Positions 25,216 through 35,368 of a stretch of DNA of 64,000 nt are shown in pieces. Position 1 is the stretch's first letter. Every line of letters starts with the position of its first letter. A model generated the notes under the pieces. That model ran no database searches. It was not told the DNA's origin and worked only from the letters and a program-made list of their open reading frames with translations. Where the stretch lies: positions 1-64,000 of the forward strand of contig CALUND010000004.1 in assembly GCA_944321925.1 (NCBI GenBank), written 5' to 3'. Source of the DNA: an uncultured Rikenellaceae bacterium (GTDB taxonomy: Bacteria > Bacteroidota > Bacteroidia > Bacteroidales > Rikenellaceae). The position numbers and the translations under genes are program-made.

Positions 25216-26019
25216 TTACATGAGCAAAATGAGGCTGGCGGCCATGATGACCATTCCGGCGATCAGTCCGTATATGGCGAGGTGGTTTTCGCCGTATTCC
25301 CGTGCGGCGGGAAGCAGTTCGTCGAGCGAGATGTAGACCATGATGCCGGCCACGGCCGCAAAGACAATCTGCATCAGCAGGGGCGAGAGGAACGGCATCA
25401 GAATGAGATAGGCGACGATAGCCCCTACGGGTTCGGCCAGTCCAGAGAGGAACGAGAACCAGAAGGCGCGTCGTTTGTTGCCGGATGCGGCGTAGATGGG
25501 TACCGACACGGCGATTCCCTCGGGAATGTTGTGGATGGCTACGGCGATGGCGATGGCGATTCCGGTTTCCGGTTCGGCCAGTCCCGACATGAAGGTGGCG
25601 ATACCTTCCGGGAAGTTGTGGATGGCGATGGCCAGCGCCGTGAGCAGCCCCATGCGGTGGAGTTTGTGATGGTGGTGCGAATCGTCGGTCAGCTCTTCGA
25701 CCGAATGGAGTTCGTGGGGGTTCTCTGTTTCGGGGACGGTTTTATCGATGAGCAGCGAGAGCAGGATGCCTCCGAAAAAGGCGGCAGCCACTACCCAGTT
25801 GCCTGTGCCGGTACCGAGCATCGTCTCCAGATTGCCGCGTGCTTCGTAGAGCAGCTCCATGAAGGAGATGTAGATCATGACGCCGGCCGAAAGACCGAGC
25901 GAGAAGGAGAGAAATTTACGGTTGGTGCTCTTCGACAGGAACGCAATGACACTGCCGACCCCTGTTGCGAGGCCGGCAAAGAGCGAGAGCCCGAGGGCAT
26001 AGAGAACTTCCGGTTGCAC
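25216..26019 (-). CDS. ZIP-family divalent metal transporter, ZupT-like
   Basis: 267 aa, about eight transmembrane segments. The two signature metal-site helices are present: HNFPEGIATF and HNIPEGIAVS. A histidine-rich cytoplasmic loop (DDSHHHHKLHR) lies just before them, as in many ZIP proteins. It imports zinc and possibly iron or manganese across the inner membrane. It starts one base after the purE stop, so it is tightly coupled to purE, while no metal regulator site was recognised upstream. Confidence 0.92.
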   Translation of the reverse strand: MQPEVLYALGLSLFAGLATGVGSVIAFLSKSTNRKFLSFSLGLSAGVMIYISFMELLYEARGNLETMLGTGTGNWVVAAAFFGGILLSLLIDKTVPETENPHELHSVEELTDDSHHHHKLHRMGLLTALAIAIHNFPEGIATFMSGLAEPETGIAIAIAVAIHNIPEGIAVSVPIYAASGNKRRAFWFSFLSGLAEPVGAIVAYLILMPFLSPLLMQIVFAAVAGIMVYISLDELLPAAREYGENHLAIYGLIAGMVIMAASLILLM

Positions 26020-26020
26020 G

Positions 26021-26533
26021 TCAGTTGACCTTCATGGGGAACTTGACGGCGGCCAGATCGGCATTCGCCTTGTCGATCTTGTCGGCGAGTTCCGCCTTGA
26101 ACCGGATCACTTTTTTGCGGAGTTCGGCATCGCCCGTAGCGAGGATCTGACAGGCGAGTATGGCGGCGTTCTGGGCTCCGTTGAGGGCGACCGTGGCCAC
26201 AGGTATGCCGGAGGGCATCTGAAGGATCGACAGGATGCTGTCCCATCCGTCGATCGAGTTTGAGGACCGGATGGGTACTCCGATCACCGGCAGGGGGGTC
26301 GATGCGGCGATGACGCCCGGCAGGTGGGCCGCTCCGCCGGCTCCGGCGATGATCACCTCGATGCCGCGTTCGGCAGCCTCCTCGGCGAATTTGGCTACAA
26401 GCTGGGGGGTGCGATGGGCGGAAAGTGCATTGATTTCATACGGTATTTCCATGCGGTCGAGGAATTTTGCGGCAGCCTCCATGACCGAAAGGTCGGAGGT
26501 GCTTCCCATGATGATGCTGACTCTGGCTCTCAT
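26021..26533 (-). CDS. purE: N5-carboxyaminoimidazole ribonucleotide mutase
   Basis: 170 aa, the normal length for class I PurE, which converts N5-CAIR to CAIR in purine synthesis. Conserved blocks are [22 protein letters not shown] and [10 protein letters not shown]. No purK is adjacent. The promoter at 26592-26623 gives a leader of about 55 bases. The ZIP gene follows after one base. Confidence 0.95.
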   Translation of the reverse strand: MRARVSIIMGSTSDLSVMEAAAKFLDRMEIPYEINALSAHRTPQLVAKFAEEAAERGIEVIIAGAGGAAHLPGVIAASTPLPVIGVPIRSSNSIDGWDSILSILQMPSGIPVATVALNGAQNAAILACQILATGDAELRKKVIRFKAELADKIDKANADLAAVKFPMKVN

Positions 26534-26581
26534 TTTTGTCGTATTTATCGGACTTTGTTGTTCGTTTTTCGCGGGAGAATA

Positions 26582-26623
26582 ATTAACTTCGCAAAGTTAA
26601 TCGTTTTATCCGGAACTCCCAAG
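26582..26623 (-). promoter_or_regulatory. purE promoter embedded in an inverted repeat
   Basis: Minus-strand CTTG (26623-26620), 20-base spacer, TAACTTTG (26599-26592). The -7 element is inside a perfect ATTAACTT-CGCA-AAGTTAAT repeat (26582-26601), so a dimeric regulator could cover it. This is the only regulatory site seen in the purE-hpt divergent region. Confidence 0.6.
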
Positions 26624-26656
26624 AGGCGGGTTCCTCCATTTTAACCCTCTGCAACC

Positions 26657-27214
26657 ATGAACAGTAGTGACAAAAAACGGGTGAAGCTTCACGACAGGAC
26701 CTTCGAAGTGATGATTCCCGGCAGCGAGATCGATAAGGCAATTTCGGCGGTAGCCGAGCGGATCAATCGCGACTATCGCGATCAGGAGACCCCTCTTTTC
26801 CTGGGCGTGCTCAACGGTTCGTTCATGTTCATGTCGGAGTTGATGAAGAAGATCGATTTCAATTGCGAACTTTCGTTCGTGAAACTGGCTTCGTACAGCG
26901 GTACCAATTCTACGGGCGAGGTACAGGAGCTGATCGGTCTGAAAAACAACATCGAAGGGCGTAACGTGATTATTGTGGAGGACATTGTCGATACGGGCGA
27001 GAGCATCGAGCATCTGATCCGTTCGCTGGTCGGTCACAGGCCGAAGAGCATCGAAGTGGTGACGCTCTTTTTCAAACCCGGTTCTTACAGCAAGGAGTTC
27101 CCCATCAAATATAGCGCCATGAGCATCGGCAATGAATTCATTGTCGGGTTCGGTCTCGATTACGATCAGCTCGGGCGCAATCTGAAGGATATTTACGTGG
27201 TTGTAGATGATTGA
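26657..27214 (+). CDS. hpt: Hypoxanthine phosphoribosyltransferase
   Basis: 185 aa. It salvages hypoxanthine (and probably guanine) to IMP/GMP using PRPP. The PRPP-binding motif VIIVEDIVDTGES is intact, with GVLNGSFMFMSEL upstream and FIVGFGLDYDQLGRNL near the C-terminus, as in bacterial HPRT. It is divergent from purE, so salvage and synthesis share a control region. queE overlaps its end by 8 bases. Confidence 0.94.
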   Translation: MNSSDKKRVKLHDRTFEVMIPGSEIDKAISAVAERINRDYRDQETPLFLGVLNGSFMFMSELMKKIDFNCELSFVKLASYSGTNSTGEVQELIGLKNNIEGRNVIIVEDIVDTGESIEHLIRSLVGHRPKSIEVVTLFFKPGSYSKEFPIKYSAMSIGNEFIVGFGLDYDQLGRNLKDIYVVVDD

Positions 27215-27830
27215 GGATATTTGGCAGGGCGGCAAGGTTCTCCCGCTTGTGGAGGATTTCTACACGATTCAGGGCGAGGGGTTCCACACGGGTTGGGCGG
27301 CCTATTTCATCCGGTTGGGCGGTTGCGACGTCGGGTGTCGCTGGTGCGATGCCAAGATGACGTGGAACGTGAAGGCGCATCCGCCCGTACCGATTTCCGA
27401 GATTGTGGCGCGGGCGGCATCCTATCCGGCCCGTTCGATCGTGATTACGGGCGGAGAGCCGCTCCTCTATCCGTTGGCTCCTCTGACCGGGGAGCTTCAT
27501 GCGCGCGGACTCGAGATATTTCTGGAGACCTCCGGGTCGCATCCGTTCAGCGGGACGTTCGATTGGGTCTGCCTTTCGCCCAAAAAACAGATGCCCCCGT
27601 TGGATGAGGCGTTTGCCCGGGCCGATGAACTGAAGGTGATCGTCGAGGGAGCAGCGGATATCGACTGGGCGATGGCATGTGCGGAACGGGTCGGGAAAGA
27701 GTGTCTGCTCTTTTTGCAGCCGGAGTGGAGCCGTCGCGAGGAGGCGATGCCGCTGATTGTGGAGCATATTTTGAAGCACCCCCGTTGGCGGGCCTCGCTG
27801 CAGACCCATAAATACATGCATATTCCGTAG
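27207..27830 (+). CDS. queE: 7-carboxy-7-deazaguanine synthase
   Basis: 207 aa radical SAM enzyme that converts carboxy-tetrahydropterin to 7-carboxy-7-deazaguanine, on the way to queuosine in tRNA. The iron-sulfur motif is C-D-V-G-C-R-W-C (CX3CX2C) near residue 36, preceded by DFYTIQGEGFHTG and followed by VITGGEPLLYPL. This is the short QueE form. It overlaps hpt by 8 bases and abuts the next gene with no gap. queA, a later gene of the pathway, is about 22 kb away. Confidence 0.93.
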   Translation: MIEDIWQGGKVLPLVEDFYTIQGEGFHTGWAAYFIRLGGCDVGCRWCDAKMTWNVKAHPPVPISEIVARAASYPARSIVITGGEPLLYPLAPLTGELHARGLEIFLETSGSHPFSGTFDWVCLSPKKQMPPLDEAFARADELKVIVEGAADIDWAMACAERVGKECLLFLQPEWSRREEAMPLIVEHILKHPRWRASLQTHKYMHIP

Positions 27831-28124
27831 ATGAAGGCGTTTCTCGACAGACTGCTCGGTTTGGTGACCGGACGTTATAAGGTGCTGGCCATTTTGGTTG
27901 TGGCATTGGTGCTGGTACTTTTCGGCCGCGATATCGTGGAGTCGATCCGTTTGCGTGGGCAGATCCGGGAGCTGGAGCGGCGGAAAGCCTATTACCAGAA
28001 TCGCATCGAGGAGGACAGCACACTGCTCGAAAATCTGCGCGATCGCGACTTCCTGGAGCGTTACGCCCGGGAGAAATACCTCATGCGGGCCGAAGGCGAG
28101 GAGATCTATATCATACGGGAGTAA
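27831..28124 (+). CDS. Septum formation initiator (FtsB/DivIC family)
   Basis: 97 aa bitopic protein with a short cytoplasmic N-terminus, one membrane helix (residues about 17-38) and a periplasmic coiled coil (IRELERRKAYYQNRIEEDS), ending in the LERYAREKYLMRAEGEEIY motif characteristic of FtsB/DivIC. It links FtsL and FtsQ in the division complex. The start codon is immediately after the queE stop. Confidence 0.9.
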   Translation: MKAFLDRLLGLVTGRYKVLAILVVALVLVLFGRDIVESIRLRGQIRELERRKAYYQNRIEEDSTLLENLRDRDFLERYAREKYLMRAEGEEIYIIRE

Positions 28125-28182
28125 ATCAGCCACTTCCGTATAAAAAATGGGCGCCTGCTGCGCGATTTTCCGATATTTTTTT

Positions 28183-28190
28183 TACATTTG
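28183..28190 (+). promoter_or_regulatory. Possible -7 element for ald
   Basis: TACATTTG matches TAnnTTTG, about 70 bases ahead of the ATG at 28261. The -33 region has no clear TTTG. Confidence 0.5.
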
Positions 28191-28260
28191 AAAGTTCCGG
28201 TCATGAAACTGTTTCTCGGCCGGAAAATCAGTTATTCACCTTAAATTTCAAGTATCGCTT

Positions 28261-29367
28261 ATGATTATCGGAATTCCCAAAGAGATAAAAAACAATGAAA
28301 ATCGTGTCGCTCTTACCCCGGCAGGAGCCAAGGAACTCTCCCAGCATGGCCATGCGGTCTATGTTCAGGCTACGGCCGGAGCAGGAAGCGGATTTACCGA
28401 TGCGGAGTACCAGGCGGCGGGGGCGCATATTCTCCCGACCATCGAAGATATATATGCCAAAGCGGAGATGATTATTAAGGTGAAGGAGCCCATCGAACCG
28501 GAATATGCGCTGGTAAAGAAGGGGCAGTTGTTGTTCACCTATTTCCATTTTGCAAGCAGCCGTCCGCTTACCGAGGCCATGATTCGGAGCGGGGCCACCT
28601 GTTTGGCGTATGAGACGGTTGAGAAGAGCGATTGTTCATTGCCGCTTTTGATTCCGATGAGTGAGGTGGCGGGACGGATGTCGGTACAGGAAGGTATGTA
28701 CTATCTGGAGAAACCGCGTGGCGGAAAGGGAAAATTGCTCGGAGGAGTTCCCGGAGTCAAGCCTGCCCGTGTATTGGTGATCGGAGCGGGCGTAGTCGGT
28801 ATGCAGGCGGCGACCGTCGCTGCGGGAGCCGGTGCGGATGTGACGGTATGCGACATTTCATTGCCGCGTCTCCGCTATCTCGATGAAGTGATGCCGCCGA
28901 ACGTGAAAACGCTGATGTCCAACGAATATAACATTCGGGCGGAGCTTCGGCAGGCCGATCTGGTGATCGGTTCGGTGCTGATCCCGGGGGCGAAGGCTCC
29001 GAAACTCGTGACCCGCGATATGTTGCGGGAGATGGAGCCGGGATCGGTGATGGTCGACGTGGCGATCGATCAGGGCGGATGTTTCGAAACGTCCCATCCG
29101 ACGACCCACGAAAATCCGGTTTACGAGGTGGACGGCATCCTGCACTATGCCGTGGCCAACATTCCGGGCGCGGTACCTTACACCTCGACCCTCGCTCTGA
29201 CCAATGCGACGCTGCCCTATGCCGTGCAGTTGGCCGATAAAGGGTGGCGAGAGGCTTGCAAGAGCGATCCGGCGCTGGCACTCGGGCTCAATGTCGTTGA
29301 TGGTAAGGTCGTCTACAAAGGGGTGGCCGAAGCCTGGGATTTACCCTACGAGCCGATCGCTTTGTAA
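28261..29367 (+). CDS. ald: Alanine dehydrogenase
   Basis: 368 aa. It interconverts L-alanine with pyruvate and ammonia using NAD. The N-terminus [19 protein letters not shown] is the family signature, catalytic Lys and His lie in VKVKEP and YFHFASS, and the NAD-binding Rossmann motif is [12 protein letters not shown]. The length is standard. A single-gene unit between its own promoter and a hairpin. Confidence 0.95.
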   Translation: MIIGIPKEIKNNENRVALTPAGAKELSQHGHAVYVQATAGAGSGFTDAEYQAAGAHILPTIEDIYAKAEMIIKVKEPIEPEYALVKKGQLLFTYFHFASSRPLTEAMIRSGATCLAYETVEKSDCSLPLLIPMSEVAGRMSVQEGMYYLEKPRGGKGKLLGGVPGVKPARVLVIGAGVVGMQAATVAAGAGADVTVCDISLPRLRYLDEVMPPNVKTLMSNEYNIRAELRQADLVIGSVLIPGAKAPKLVTRDMLREMEPGSVMVDVAIDQGGCFETSHPTTHENPVYEVDGILHYAVANIPGAVPYTSTLALTNATLPYAVQLADKGWREACKSDPALALGLNVVDGKVVYKGVAEAWDLPYEPIAL

Positions 29368-29402
29368 TTCCGTCGGGAATTTCGCGCGATCGAACGGAAA
29401 AG

Positions 29403-29443
29403 GGGGCAGGAGTCGTTTTCGGATGGAGATCGACTCTTGCCCC
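29403..29443 (+). terminator. Hairpin after ald
   Basis: Thirteen-base arms, 29403-29415 and 29431-29443, pair with one G-U. The following tract (GAATTGTTTG) is only weakly T-rich, so it could be a terminator or an RNA-stability hairpin. Confidence 0.5.
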
Positions 29444-29450
29444 GAATTGT

Positions 29451-30377
29451 TTGTCAATTTTGAAAATGCGTTTTATGGAGAGAATGGATTTCGGCCCGGT
29501 CCCGGTTGCCGCTTTGGGAGAGATGTTGTGGGATATGCTCCCGGGAGGGAGACGTCCGGGTGGTGCTCCGGCCAATTTTGCCTGTCACATGGCGGCATTC
29601 GGTTGCGAATCCTGGCTGGTGAGCGCCGTGGGACACGATGAGGCGGGCGATGAACTGACCCGTTTTTTTGCTGCAAAGGGGGTGAATCTGTCGGTGTCGC
29701 GAGTGGAGAGACCGACCGGAAGGGTGGAGGTTGCACTCGATGAGGCGGGAGTCCCTCGTTACGAGATCGTGTCCGATGTCGCATGGGATCATATTCCTTT
29801 TACGGAGCGGGAGGCGGCATTGGCTCGTCGGGTGCGGTGCGCCTGTTTCGGTACGTTGGCGCAACGGAGTCCGGTTTCGCGTCGGACGATCGATCGGTTC
29901 CTCGATTCGATGCCGGGCGATGCCTTGCGTGTGTTCGATATCAATCTTCGGGCGTCGTGCCAAGAGCGGAGTGTCGTGGAACAGTCGCTCGTCCGATGCA
30001 ATGTGTTGAAAATGAATGACGAGGAGCTGCCGGAGGTGTGCGCTCTTTTCGGTCGCGAGCCGTCGGATCCGGAGTCGGACTGTCGGCGGCTGATGGCCGA
30101 TTTCGACATCGGATGGGTGATTCTCACGGGCGGGGCGCGGGAGAGTGCAATTTTTACGCCCGAGGGGGTTTCACGCCGGGATACACCGTCGGTCGTCGTG
30201 GCGGATACGGTGGGCGCCGGAGACTCTTTTACGGCCGCTTTTTGTGCCGGGCTGCTTCGCGGACTGTCGCTCCGGGAAATTCACCGTCTGGCCGTCGATA
30301 CGGCGGCTTTCGTATGCGGGTCGGAGGGGGCGACCCCCTCTTTGCCGAAGCGGTTGACGGATCGTCTGGCAGGTTAG
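29451..30377 (+). CDS. PfkB-family carbohydrate kinase, fructokinase-like
   Basis: 308 aa ribokinase-fold enzyme that phosphorylates a sugar with ATP. The N-terminal AALGEMLWDMLPGGRRPGGAP and the C-terminal VVADTVGAGDSFTAAF, which holds the catalytic Asp, are typical of bacterial fructokinases. Substrate is inferred, not shown. The start is uncertain, with ATG codons at 29451, 29466, 29475 and 29484; the family usually begins near the last ones. No sugar transporter or hydrolase is adjacent. Confidence 0.88.
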   Translation: MSILKMRFMERMDFGPVPVAALGEMLWDMLPGGRRPGGAPANFACHMAAFGCESWLVSAVGHDEAGDELTRFFAAKGVNLSVSRVERPTGRVEVALDEAGVPRYEIVSDVAWDHIPFTEREAALARRVRCACFGTLAQRSPVSRRTIDRFLDSMPGDALRVFDINLRASCQERSVVEQSLVRCNVLKMNDEELPEVCALFGREPSDPESDCRRLMADFDIGWVILTGGARESAIFTPEGVSRRDTPSVVVADTVGAGDSFTAAFCAGLLRGLSLREIHRLAVDTAAFVCGSEGATPSLPKRLTDRLAG

Positions 30378-30469
30378 TCCGATCGGATCGTTCGGGAGCA
30401 GGACCGTTCGTTGCAGCACAGAATTTCGGGGCGGCAGCTTCGTAATACCCGTTTTCGTCTCCCGATCGT

Positions 30470-30501
30470 GTTGCCCCTCCGGAAATATTTTCCTACCTTT
30501 G
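30470..30501 (+). promoter_or_regulatory. ettA operon promoter
   Basis: GTTG (30470-30473), 20-base spacer, TACCTTTG (30494-30501), one mismatch from consensus, 46 bases before the ATG. Confidence 0.7.
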
Positions 30502-30547
30502 TGCGGCATCGGATCGGAACGGTGCTTCAATCCACACAAACAGAGAC

Positions 30548-32221
30548 ATGGCAGACGAAAAGATCATTTTTTCGATGGTGGGCGTGAGCAAGGTGCTCAA
30601 TAACCAGAAACGGATTCTGAACAACATCTACCTCTCGTTCTTCTACGGGGCGAAAATCGGTATCATCGGTTTGAATGGCTCCGGCAAGTCGACCCTGATG
30701 AAGATCATTGCGGGTATCGACAAGCAGTTCCAGGGCGAAGTCGTCTTTTCGCCCGGCTATACGGTGGGCTATCTCGAACAGGAGCCGAAACTCGACGATG
30801 CGAAGACCGTCAAGGAGGTGGTTCAGGAGGGGTGTGCCGAGACGGTAGCTCTGCTTAAGGAGTACGAGGAGGTCAATGCCCGTTTCATGGAGCCGATGTC
30901 GGACGAGGAGATGGCCCGTCTCATCGAACGGCAGGGCGAACTGACCGAACAGATCGATCATGTGAACGGTTGGGAACTCGATGCCGTGCTGGAGCGTGCG
31001 ATGGATGCTTTGCGTTGTCCCGATCCCGATGAACCGGTGAAGCATCTCTCGGGAGGTGAACGACGTCGCGTGGCCCTTTGCCGGCTGCTGTTGCAACAGC
31101 CCGACGTGCTGCTTCTCGACGAGCCGACCAACCACCTCGATGCAGAGAGTATCGACTGGCTCGAACAACACCTGCAGCAATACAAGGGCACGGTGATCGC
31201 CGTGACGCACGACCGTTACTTCCTCGATAATGTGGCCGGGTGGATCCTCGAGCTCGACCGGGGCGAAGGTATTCCCTGGAAGGGGAACTATTCCGGCTGG
31301 TTGGAACAGAAGACCAAGCGACTCGAGATGGAGGAGAAGCAGGAGAGCAAGCGCCGCAAGACGTTGGAACGCGAGTTGGAGTGGGTCCGTATGGGCCCGA
31401 AGGCTCGTCACGCCAAGAGCAAGGCGCGTCTTTCGGCTTACGACAAGATGCTCAACGAAGATACCAAACAGAAGGAGGAGCGCCTCGAAATATACATCCC
31501 GAACGGACCGCGTTTGGGCGATGTGGTGATCGAGGCCCGGGATGTGAGCAAGGTGTTCGGCGACCGTATTTTGTACGAGCATCTCAACTTTTCACTCCCT
31601 CCGGCAGGCATCGTGGGCGTGATCGGAGCGAACGGTACGGGTAAAACCACCCTCTTCCGCATGATCATGGGGTTGGAACCGCCCACTTCGGGAAGTTTCC
31701 GGGTGGGGGAGACGGTCAAACTGGCCTATGTCGACCAGCAGCATCGGTCGATCGATCCCGAAAAGACGGTTTACGAGGTGATCTCGCAAAACAGCGACCT
31801 CATTCAGTTGGGCAACAGACAGGTCAATGCCCGTGCTTATGTATCGCGTTTCAACTTCAGCGGTTCCGATCAGGAGAAGAAGTGCGGGGTACTGAGCGGT
31901 GGCGAGCGCAATCGGCTCCATCTGGCTCTGGCCCTGAAGGAGGAGGGCAACGTCCTGTTGCTGGACGAGCCGACCAACGACATCGATGTCAATACGCTCC
32001 GGGCACTGGAGGAAGGCTTGGAAAATTTCGCCGGTTGTGCCGTGATCATTTCGCACGACCGTTGGTTCCTCGATCGAATCGCGACCCACATCCTTTCGTT
32101 CGAAGGGGACGGTCAGGTGGTCTTCTTCGAGGGCGGCTACAGCGAATACGAGGAGCACAAGAAAAAGTTGTTGGGCGACACTACTCCCCATCGGGTAAAG
32201 TATAAAAAACTCGTAGAATAA
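30548..32221 (+). CDS. ettA: Energy-dependent translational throttle protein EttA (ABC-F)
   Basis: 557 aa cytoplasmic ABC-F protein with two ATPase cassettes and no membrane domain. Walker A motifs are GLNGSGKST and GANGTGKTT, signatures [11 protein letters not shown] and [12 protein letters not shown], Walker B motifs [11 protein letters not shown] and [11 protein letters not shown]. The linker between the cassettes is charged, and the length matches EttA rather than Uup or antibiotic-resistance ABC-F proteins. EttA binds the ribosomal E site and gates the first elongation step according to ATP. hisS follows after 20 bases and the S41 protease gene after that, so it heads a three-gene operon. 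Confidence 0.93.
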   Translation: MADEKIIFSMVGVSKVLNNQKRILNNIYLSFFYGAKIGIIGLNGSGKSTLMKIIAGIDKQFQGEVVFSPGYTVGYLEQEPKLDDAKTVKEVVQEGCAETVALLKEYEEVNARFMEPMSDEEMARLIERQGELTEQIDHVNGWELDAVLERAMDALRCPDPDEPVKHLSGGERRRVALCRLLLQQPDVLLLDEPTNHLDAESIDWLEQHLQQYKGTVIAVTHDRYFLDNVAGWILELDRGEGIPWKGNYSGWLEQKTKRLEMEEKQESKRRKTLERELEWVRMGPKARHAKSKARLSAYDKMLNEDTKQKEERLEIYIPNGPRLGDVVIEARDVSKVFGDRILYEHLNFSLPPAGIVGVIGANGTGKTTLFRMIMGLEPPTSGSFRVGETVKLAYVDQQHRSIDPEKTVYEVISQNSDLIQLGNRQVNARAYVSRFNFSGSDQEKKCGVLSGGERNRLHLALALKEEGNVLLLDEPTNDIDVNTLRALEEGLENFAGCAVIISHDRWFLDRIATHILSFEGDGQVVFFEGGYSEYEEHKKKLLGDTTPHRVKYKKLVE

Positions 32222-32241
32222 AAAGTAAAAACAGACATACC

Positions 32242-33594
32242 GTGCAAAAACCATCCATACCCAAAGGTACGCGCGACTTCTCTCCCGTGGAGATGATGCG
32301 CAGGAATTACATTTTCGATACCGTCCGGGAGGTCTTCCGCCTCTACGGTTATGCGCCCCTGGAGACTCCCGCCATGGAGAACCTCTCGACGTTGCTCGGG
32401 AAATACGGCGAGGAGGGCGACAAACTGCTTTTCCGGGTGCTCAATTCAGGCGATTTTGCCGCCAAGGTCGATCCGACGGAATGGGGCAACTCTCTGCAAC
32501 TGGCCTCGAAGATTTCGGAGAAAGGGTTGCGTTACGATTTGACGGTTCCTTTCGCCCGTTACGTGGTGCAGCATCAGGGTGAGTTGTCGTTCCCGTTCAA
32601 GCGTTACCAGATTCAACCCGTGTGGCGGGCCGATCGTCCGCAGAAGGGGCGATATCGTGAATTCTACCAGTGCGACGTCGATGTGATCGGCAGCCGGAGC
32701 CTGTTGTTCGAGGCGGAGCTGATCGAGATCGTGGAGCGGGTGTTCGGACGACTGGGTATCCGGGTCGTCCTCAAGCTCAACAACCGGAAGATTCTCTATG
32801 GGATTGCTGAGACGATCGGTCATGCCGACAAGATGGTGGAGATTACCGTGGCGATCGACAAGCTGGAGAAGGTTGGCATGGATGCTGTGCGGGAGGAGCT
32901 TTCCGAGCGGGGTGTTACGGCCGAGGCCATCGACAAACTGACTCCTATCCTGACGCTCGAGGGATCGAATGCCGAGAAGCTCGACCGATTACAGACGATT
33001 ATCGGGACGTCGGAGACGGGATTGAAAGGGATCGAGGAGATGCGAACGATCTTCGGTTATGCCGGTTCGATCGGTACGAACCTGGATGTGGAGCTCGATC
33101 TTTCGCTTGCCCGTGGACTCAACTACTATACGGGTGCGATATTCGAAGTGAAGGCGCTCGATTTTGCGATCGGCAGCATCTGTGGCGGAGGTCGTTACGA
33201 CGATCTTACCGGTATCTTCGGTATGCCGGGTATGTCGGGCGTGGGAATTTCGTTCGGTGCCGATCGGATTTACGACGTGATGACAGGGCTGGATCTTTTC
33301 CCGCAGGAGACGGGGCGTTCCACCCGCGTGATGTTTGCCAATCTGGGCGACGAGGAGGCGCGCGTTTCGCTCCGGTTGTTACGGGCGTTGCGCGATGCCG
33401 GCATCGCGGCCGAGATCTATCCCGATTCGGGCAAAATGAAGAAACAGATGGAGTATGCCAATCGGCGCGGTGTCCCGTATGTGGCCATTGTCGGCAGCGA
33501 CGAACTGTCCGGAGGCTATGTCACACTCAAAAATATGGAGAGCGGTACGCAGGAGCCGGTCCCGTTTGCCAAGTTGGTCGATCGTCTAAAATAG
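32242..33594 (+). CDS. hisS: Histidyl-tRNA synthetase
   Basis: 450 aa class II synthetase that charges tRNA-His. The start codon is GTG, giving [20 protein letters not shown], which matches the family N-terminus. Visible motifs are motif 2 ([15 protein letters not shown]), [15 protein letters not shown] and [11 protein letters not shown], then the C-terminal anticodon-binding domain. Second gene of the ettA operon; the protease gene begins 5 bases after its stop. Confidence 0.95.
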   Translation: MQKPSIPKGTRDFSPVEMMRRNYIFDTVREVFRLYGYAPLETPAMENLSTLLGKYGEEGDKLLFRVLNSGDFAAKVDPTEWGNSLQLASKISEKGLRYDLTVPFARYVVQHQGELSFPFKRYQIQPVWRADRPQKGRYREFYQCDVDVIGSRSLLFEAELIEIVERVFGRLGIRVVLKLNNRKILYGIAETIGHADKMVEITVAIDKLEKVGMDAVREELSERGVTAEAIDKLTPILTLEGSNAEKLDRLQTIIGTSETGLKGIEEMRTIFGYAGSIGTNLDVELDLSLARGLNYYTGAIFEVKALDFAIGSICGGGRYDDLTGIFGMPGMSGVGISFGADRIYDVMTGLDLFPQETGRSTRVMFANLGDEEARVSLRLLRALRDAGIAAEIYPDSGKMKKQMEYANRRGVPYVAIVGSDELSGGYVTLKNMESGTQEPVPFAKLVDRLK

Positions 33595-33599
33595 ATACG

Positions 33600-35207
33600 A
33601 TGAAAAAGTTTGTCACTCTCCTTCTTGTCTTGTTCCCCCTGCTGTTGTCGGCTCAGCCGGCCGACAGGGAGGCTGTTCTGCAATTGCAGAAACTCAACCG
33701 TTTTTTCCGCTTGCTCATGACGAGTTACGTGGATACGATGGACTACGAGAAGGTCGTGGAGAGTGGCATCAAGAATATGTTGCTCGAGCTCGATCCCCAT
33801 TCGACCTACGCTTCCCCGGAGGAGATGGAGGAGATGATGGGAGATTTTGAGGGAAGTTTCGCCGGCGTCGGAGTCGAGTATGATCTGTTGAACGATACGC
33901 TCATCGTCGTGAATACGATTGGCGGGGGACCTGCGGATCAGGCAGGCGTTCTGCCCAACGATCGGATCGTGGCGGTCGATGATCAGCCGATTGTCGGCAT
34001 GAATCGGGTGGAGATTGCGGATCGCCTTCGCGGAGAGACGGGAACCGATGTCCGTCTGCAGATCGTAAGACGAGGCGAATCCCAACCGCTCGAATTTCTG
34101 GTGACGAGGGGGGAGATCCCGATCACCACGATCGATTTGGCTTATCGTGTCAGCGACCGCATCGGATATGTGATTATCAATCGGTTCGCACGGAATACGG
34201 TGGAGGAATTTCTGCAGGCCATCGATTCGATGTCCGGTATCGAGGGGGTGATTCTCGATTTGCGGGATAACGGGGGCGGATTGTTCGAATCGGCCATTGA
34301 GCTCTCCGAATGTTTTCTCCGCAAGGGAGATCGGATTACCTACACGGAAGGCAAGCGGGTTTCGCCTGTCCTGTACACTGCTCAGCGCGATGGCGTCCTG
34401 GCGGATAAAAAGCTGGTGCTGATGATCAACGAAAGTTCGGCCTCTGCAAGCGAACTTGTTGCCGGAGCCATTCAGGATTGGGATCGCGGCATTCTCGTCG
34501 GTCGTACGACTTTCGGTAAGGGGCTTGTGCAGCGACTGTTCCCTCTCCCGGACGGCTCGGCCATACGATTGACGATGGCACGCTATCATACGCCTGTCGG
34601 ACGAGTTATCCAACGACCTTTCAAGCAGGGGGGAAAGGATGAATACTATACCGCCTATATCAATCGATTGGAGGAGGGAACCGATTCCATCCCTGCCGAT
34701 GCCCCGGTCTACCAGACGCTCCGTTCGGGTCGCGAAGTGTTCGGCGGAGGAAGTATCCGTCCCGATATCGAACTGGCTCCCGATACGCTCGATTACGATT
34801 TTTGGGCGAAGATAATTCGTGTCGGGGCGTTGAGACAGTATACGGTAAGTTATCTCGATCAACATCGGAAAGAGCTTGAGGAGCGTTATCCCGATTTCGA
34901 GTCGTTTAAACGGGACTTTGTTTGCGACGAGGCGATGCTGCAGGAGTTCATATCGTTCGTGCAGGAGAGCTACGACGTGACGTTGGAGCCCGAAGTGGTG
35001 AAACGTTCGAAGGAAGAATTGGGGTTGGTGTTGAAGTCGATAATTGCACAGAAAATCTGGTCCGATTGGGCTTACTATCGGATTGTCGCCGAGACGATGG
35101 ATCGTGAATTCCATCAGGCCGTGGCCATCATGGAGCGTTGGCTCGACTCTCCGGAAGAGGTGGTAACCGATTCGCTGATTCATCGTATTTCGGAGTCGGT
35201 CCGCTGA
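33600..35207 (+). CDS. S41-family C-terminal processing peptidase
   Basis: 535 aa exported serine protease. A Sec signal peptide ends at about residue 19 (LLSAQ). A PDZ domain (about residues 85-165, with GGGPADQAGVLPNDRI) precedes the S41 catalytic core, where the Ser lies in NESSASASELVAGA and the Lys in TTFGKGLVQRL. These enzymes trim periplasmic or exported proteins at their C-termini. The long C-terminal helical extension is usual in Bacteroidota members. Third gene after ettA-hisS with a 5-base gap. Confidence 0.93.
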   Translation: MKKFVTLLLVLFPLLLSAQPADREAVLQLQKLNRFFRLLMTSYVDTMDYEKVVESGIKNMLLELDPHSTYASPEEMEEMMGDFEGSFAGVGVEYDLLNDTLIVVNTIGGGPADQAGVLPNDRIVAVDDQPIVGMNRVEIADRLRGETGTDVRLQIVRRGESQPLEFLVTRGEIPITTIDLAYRVSDRIGYVIINRFARNTVEEFLQAIDSMSGIEGVILDLRDNGGGLFESAIELSECFLRKGDRITYTEGKRVSPVLYTAQRDGVLADKKLVLMINESSASASELVAGAIQDWDRGILVGRTTFGKGLVQRLFPLPDGSAIRLTMARYHTPVGRVIQRPFKQGGKDEYYTAYINRLEEGTDSIPADAPVYQTLRSGREVFGGGSIRPDIELAPDTLDYDFWAKIIRVGALRQYTVSYLDQHRKELEERYPDFESFKRDFVCDEAMLQEFISFVQESYDVTLEPEVVKRSKEELGLVLKSIIAQKIWSDWAYYRIVAETMDREFHQAVAIMERWLDSPEEVVTDSLIHRISESVR

Positions 35208-35281
35208 TACGCCTGAAAAACAGACTATTAAAAAACAGGGTGGAGGTACGGTGCGGCGAAACTTGAAAACTTCGGTTTTCG

Positions 35282-35313
35282 TTTGTCTCTCTGCTCTCCT
35301 TTTCCTATCTTTG
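35282..35313 (+). promoter_or_regulatory. Promoter of the PUR-family gene
   Basis: TTTG (35282-35285), 20-base spacer, TATCTTTG (35306-35313): exact consensus, leader about 50 bases. Confidence 0.82.
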
Positions 35314-35368
35314 CCTCTACACAACCTGACCTAACAACTTTTTAACCGAACACTGAAACTTTGAACTT

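Noticed and set aside
33516-35324. 602-codon minus-strand frame across the S41 protease gene
   Set aside because: Antisense shadow of a complete, motif-bearing gene.
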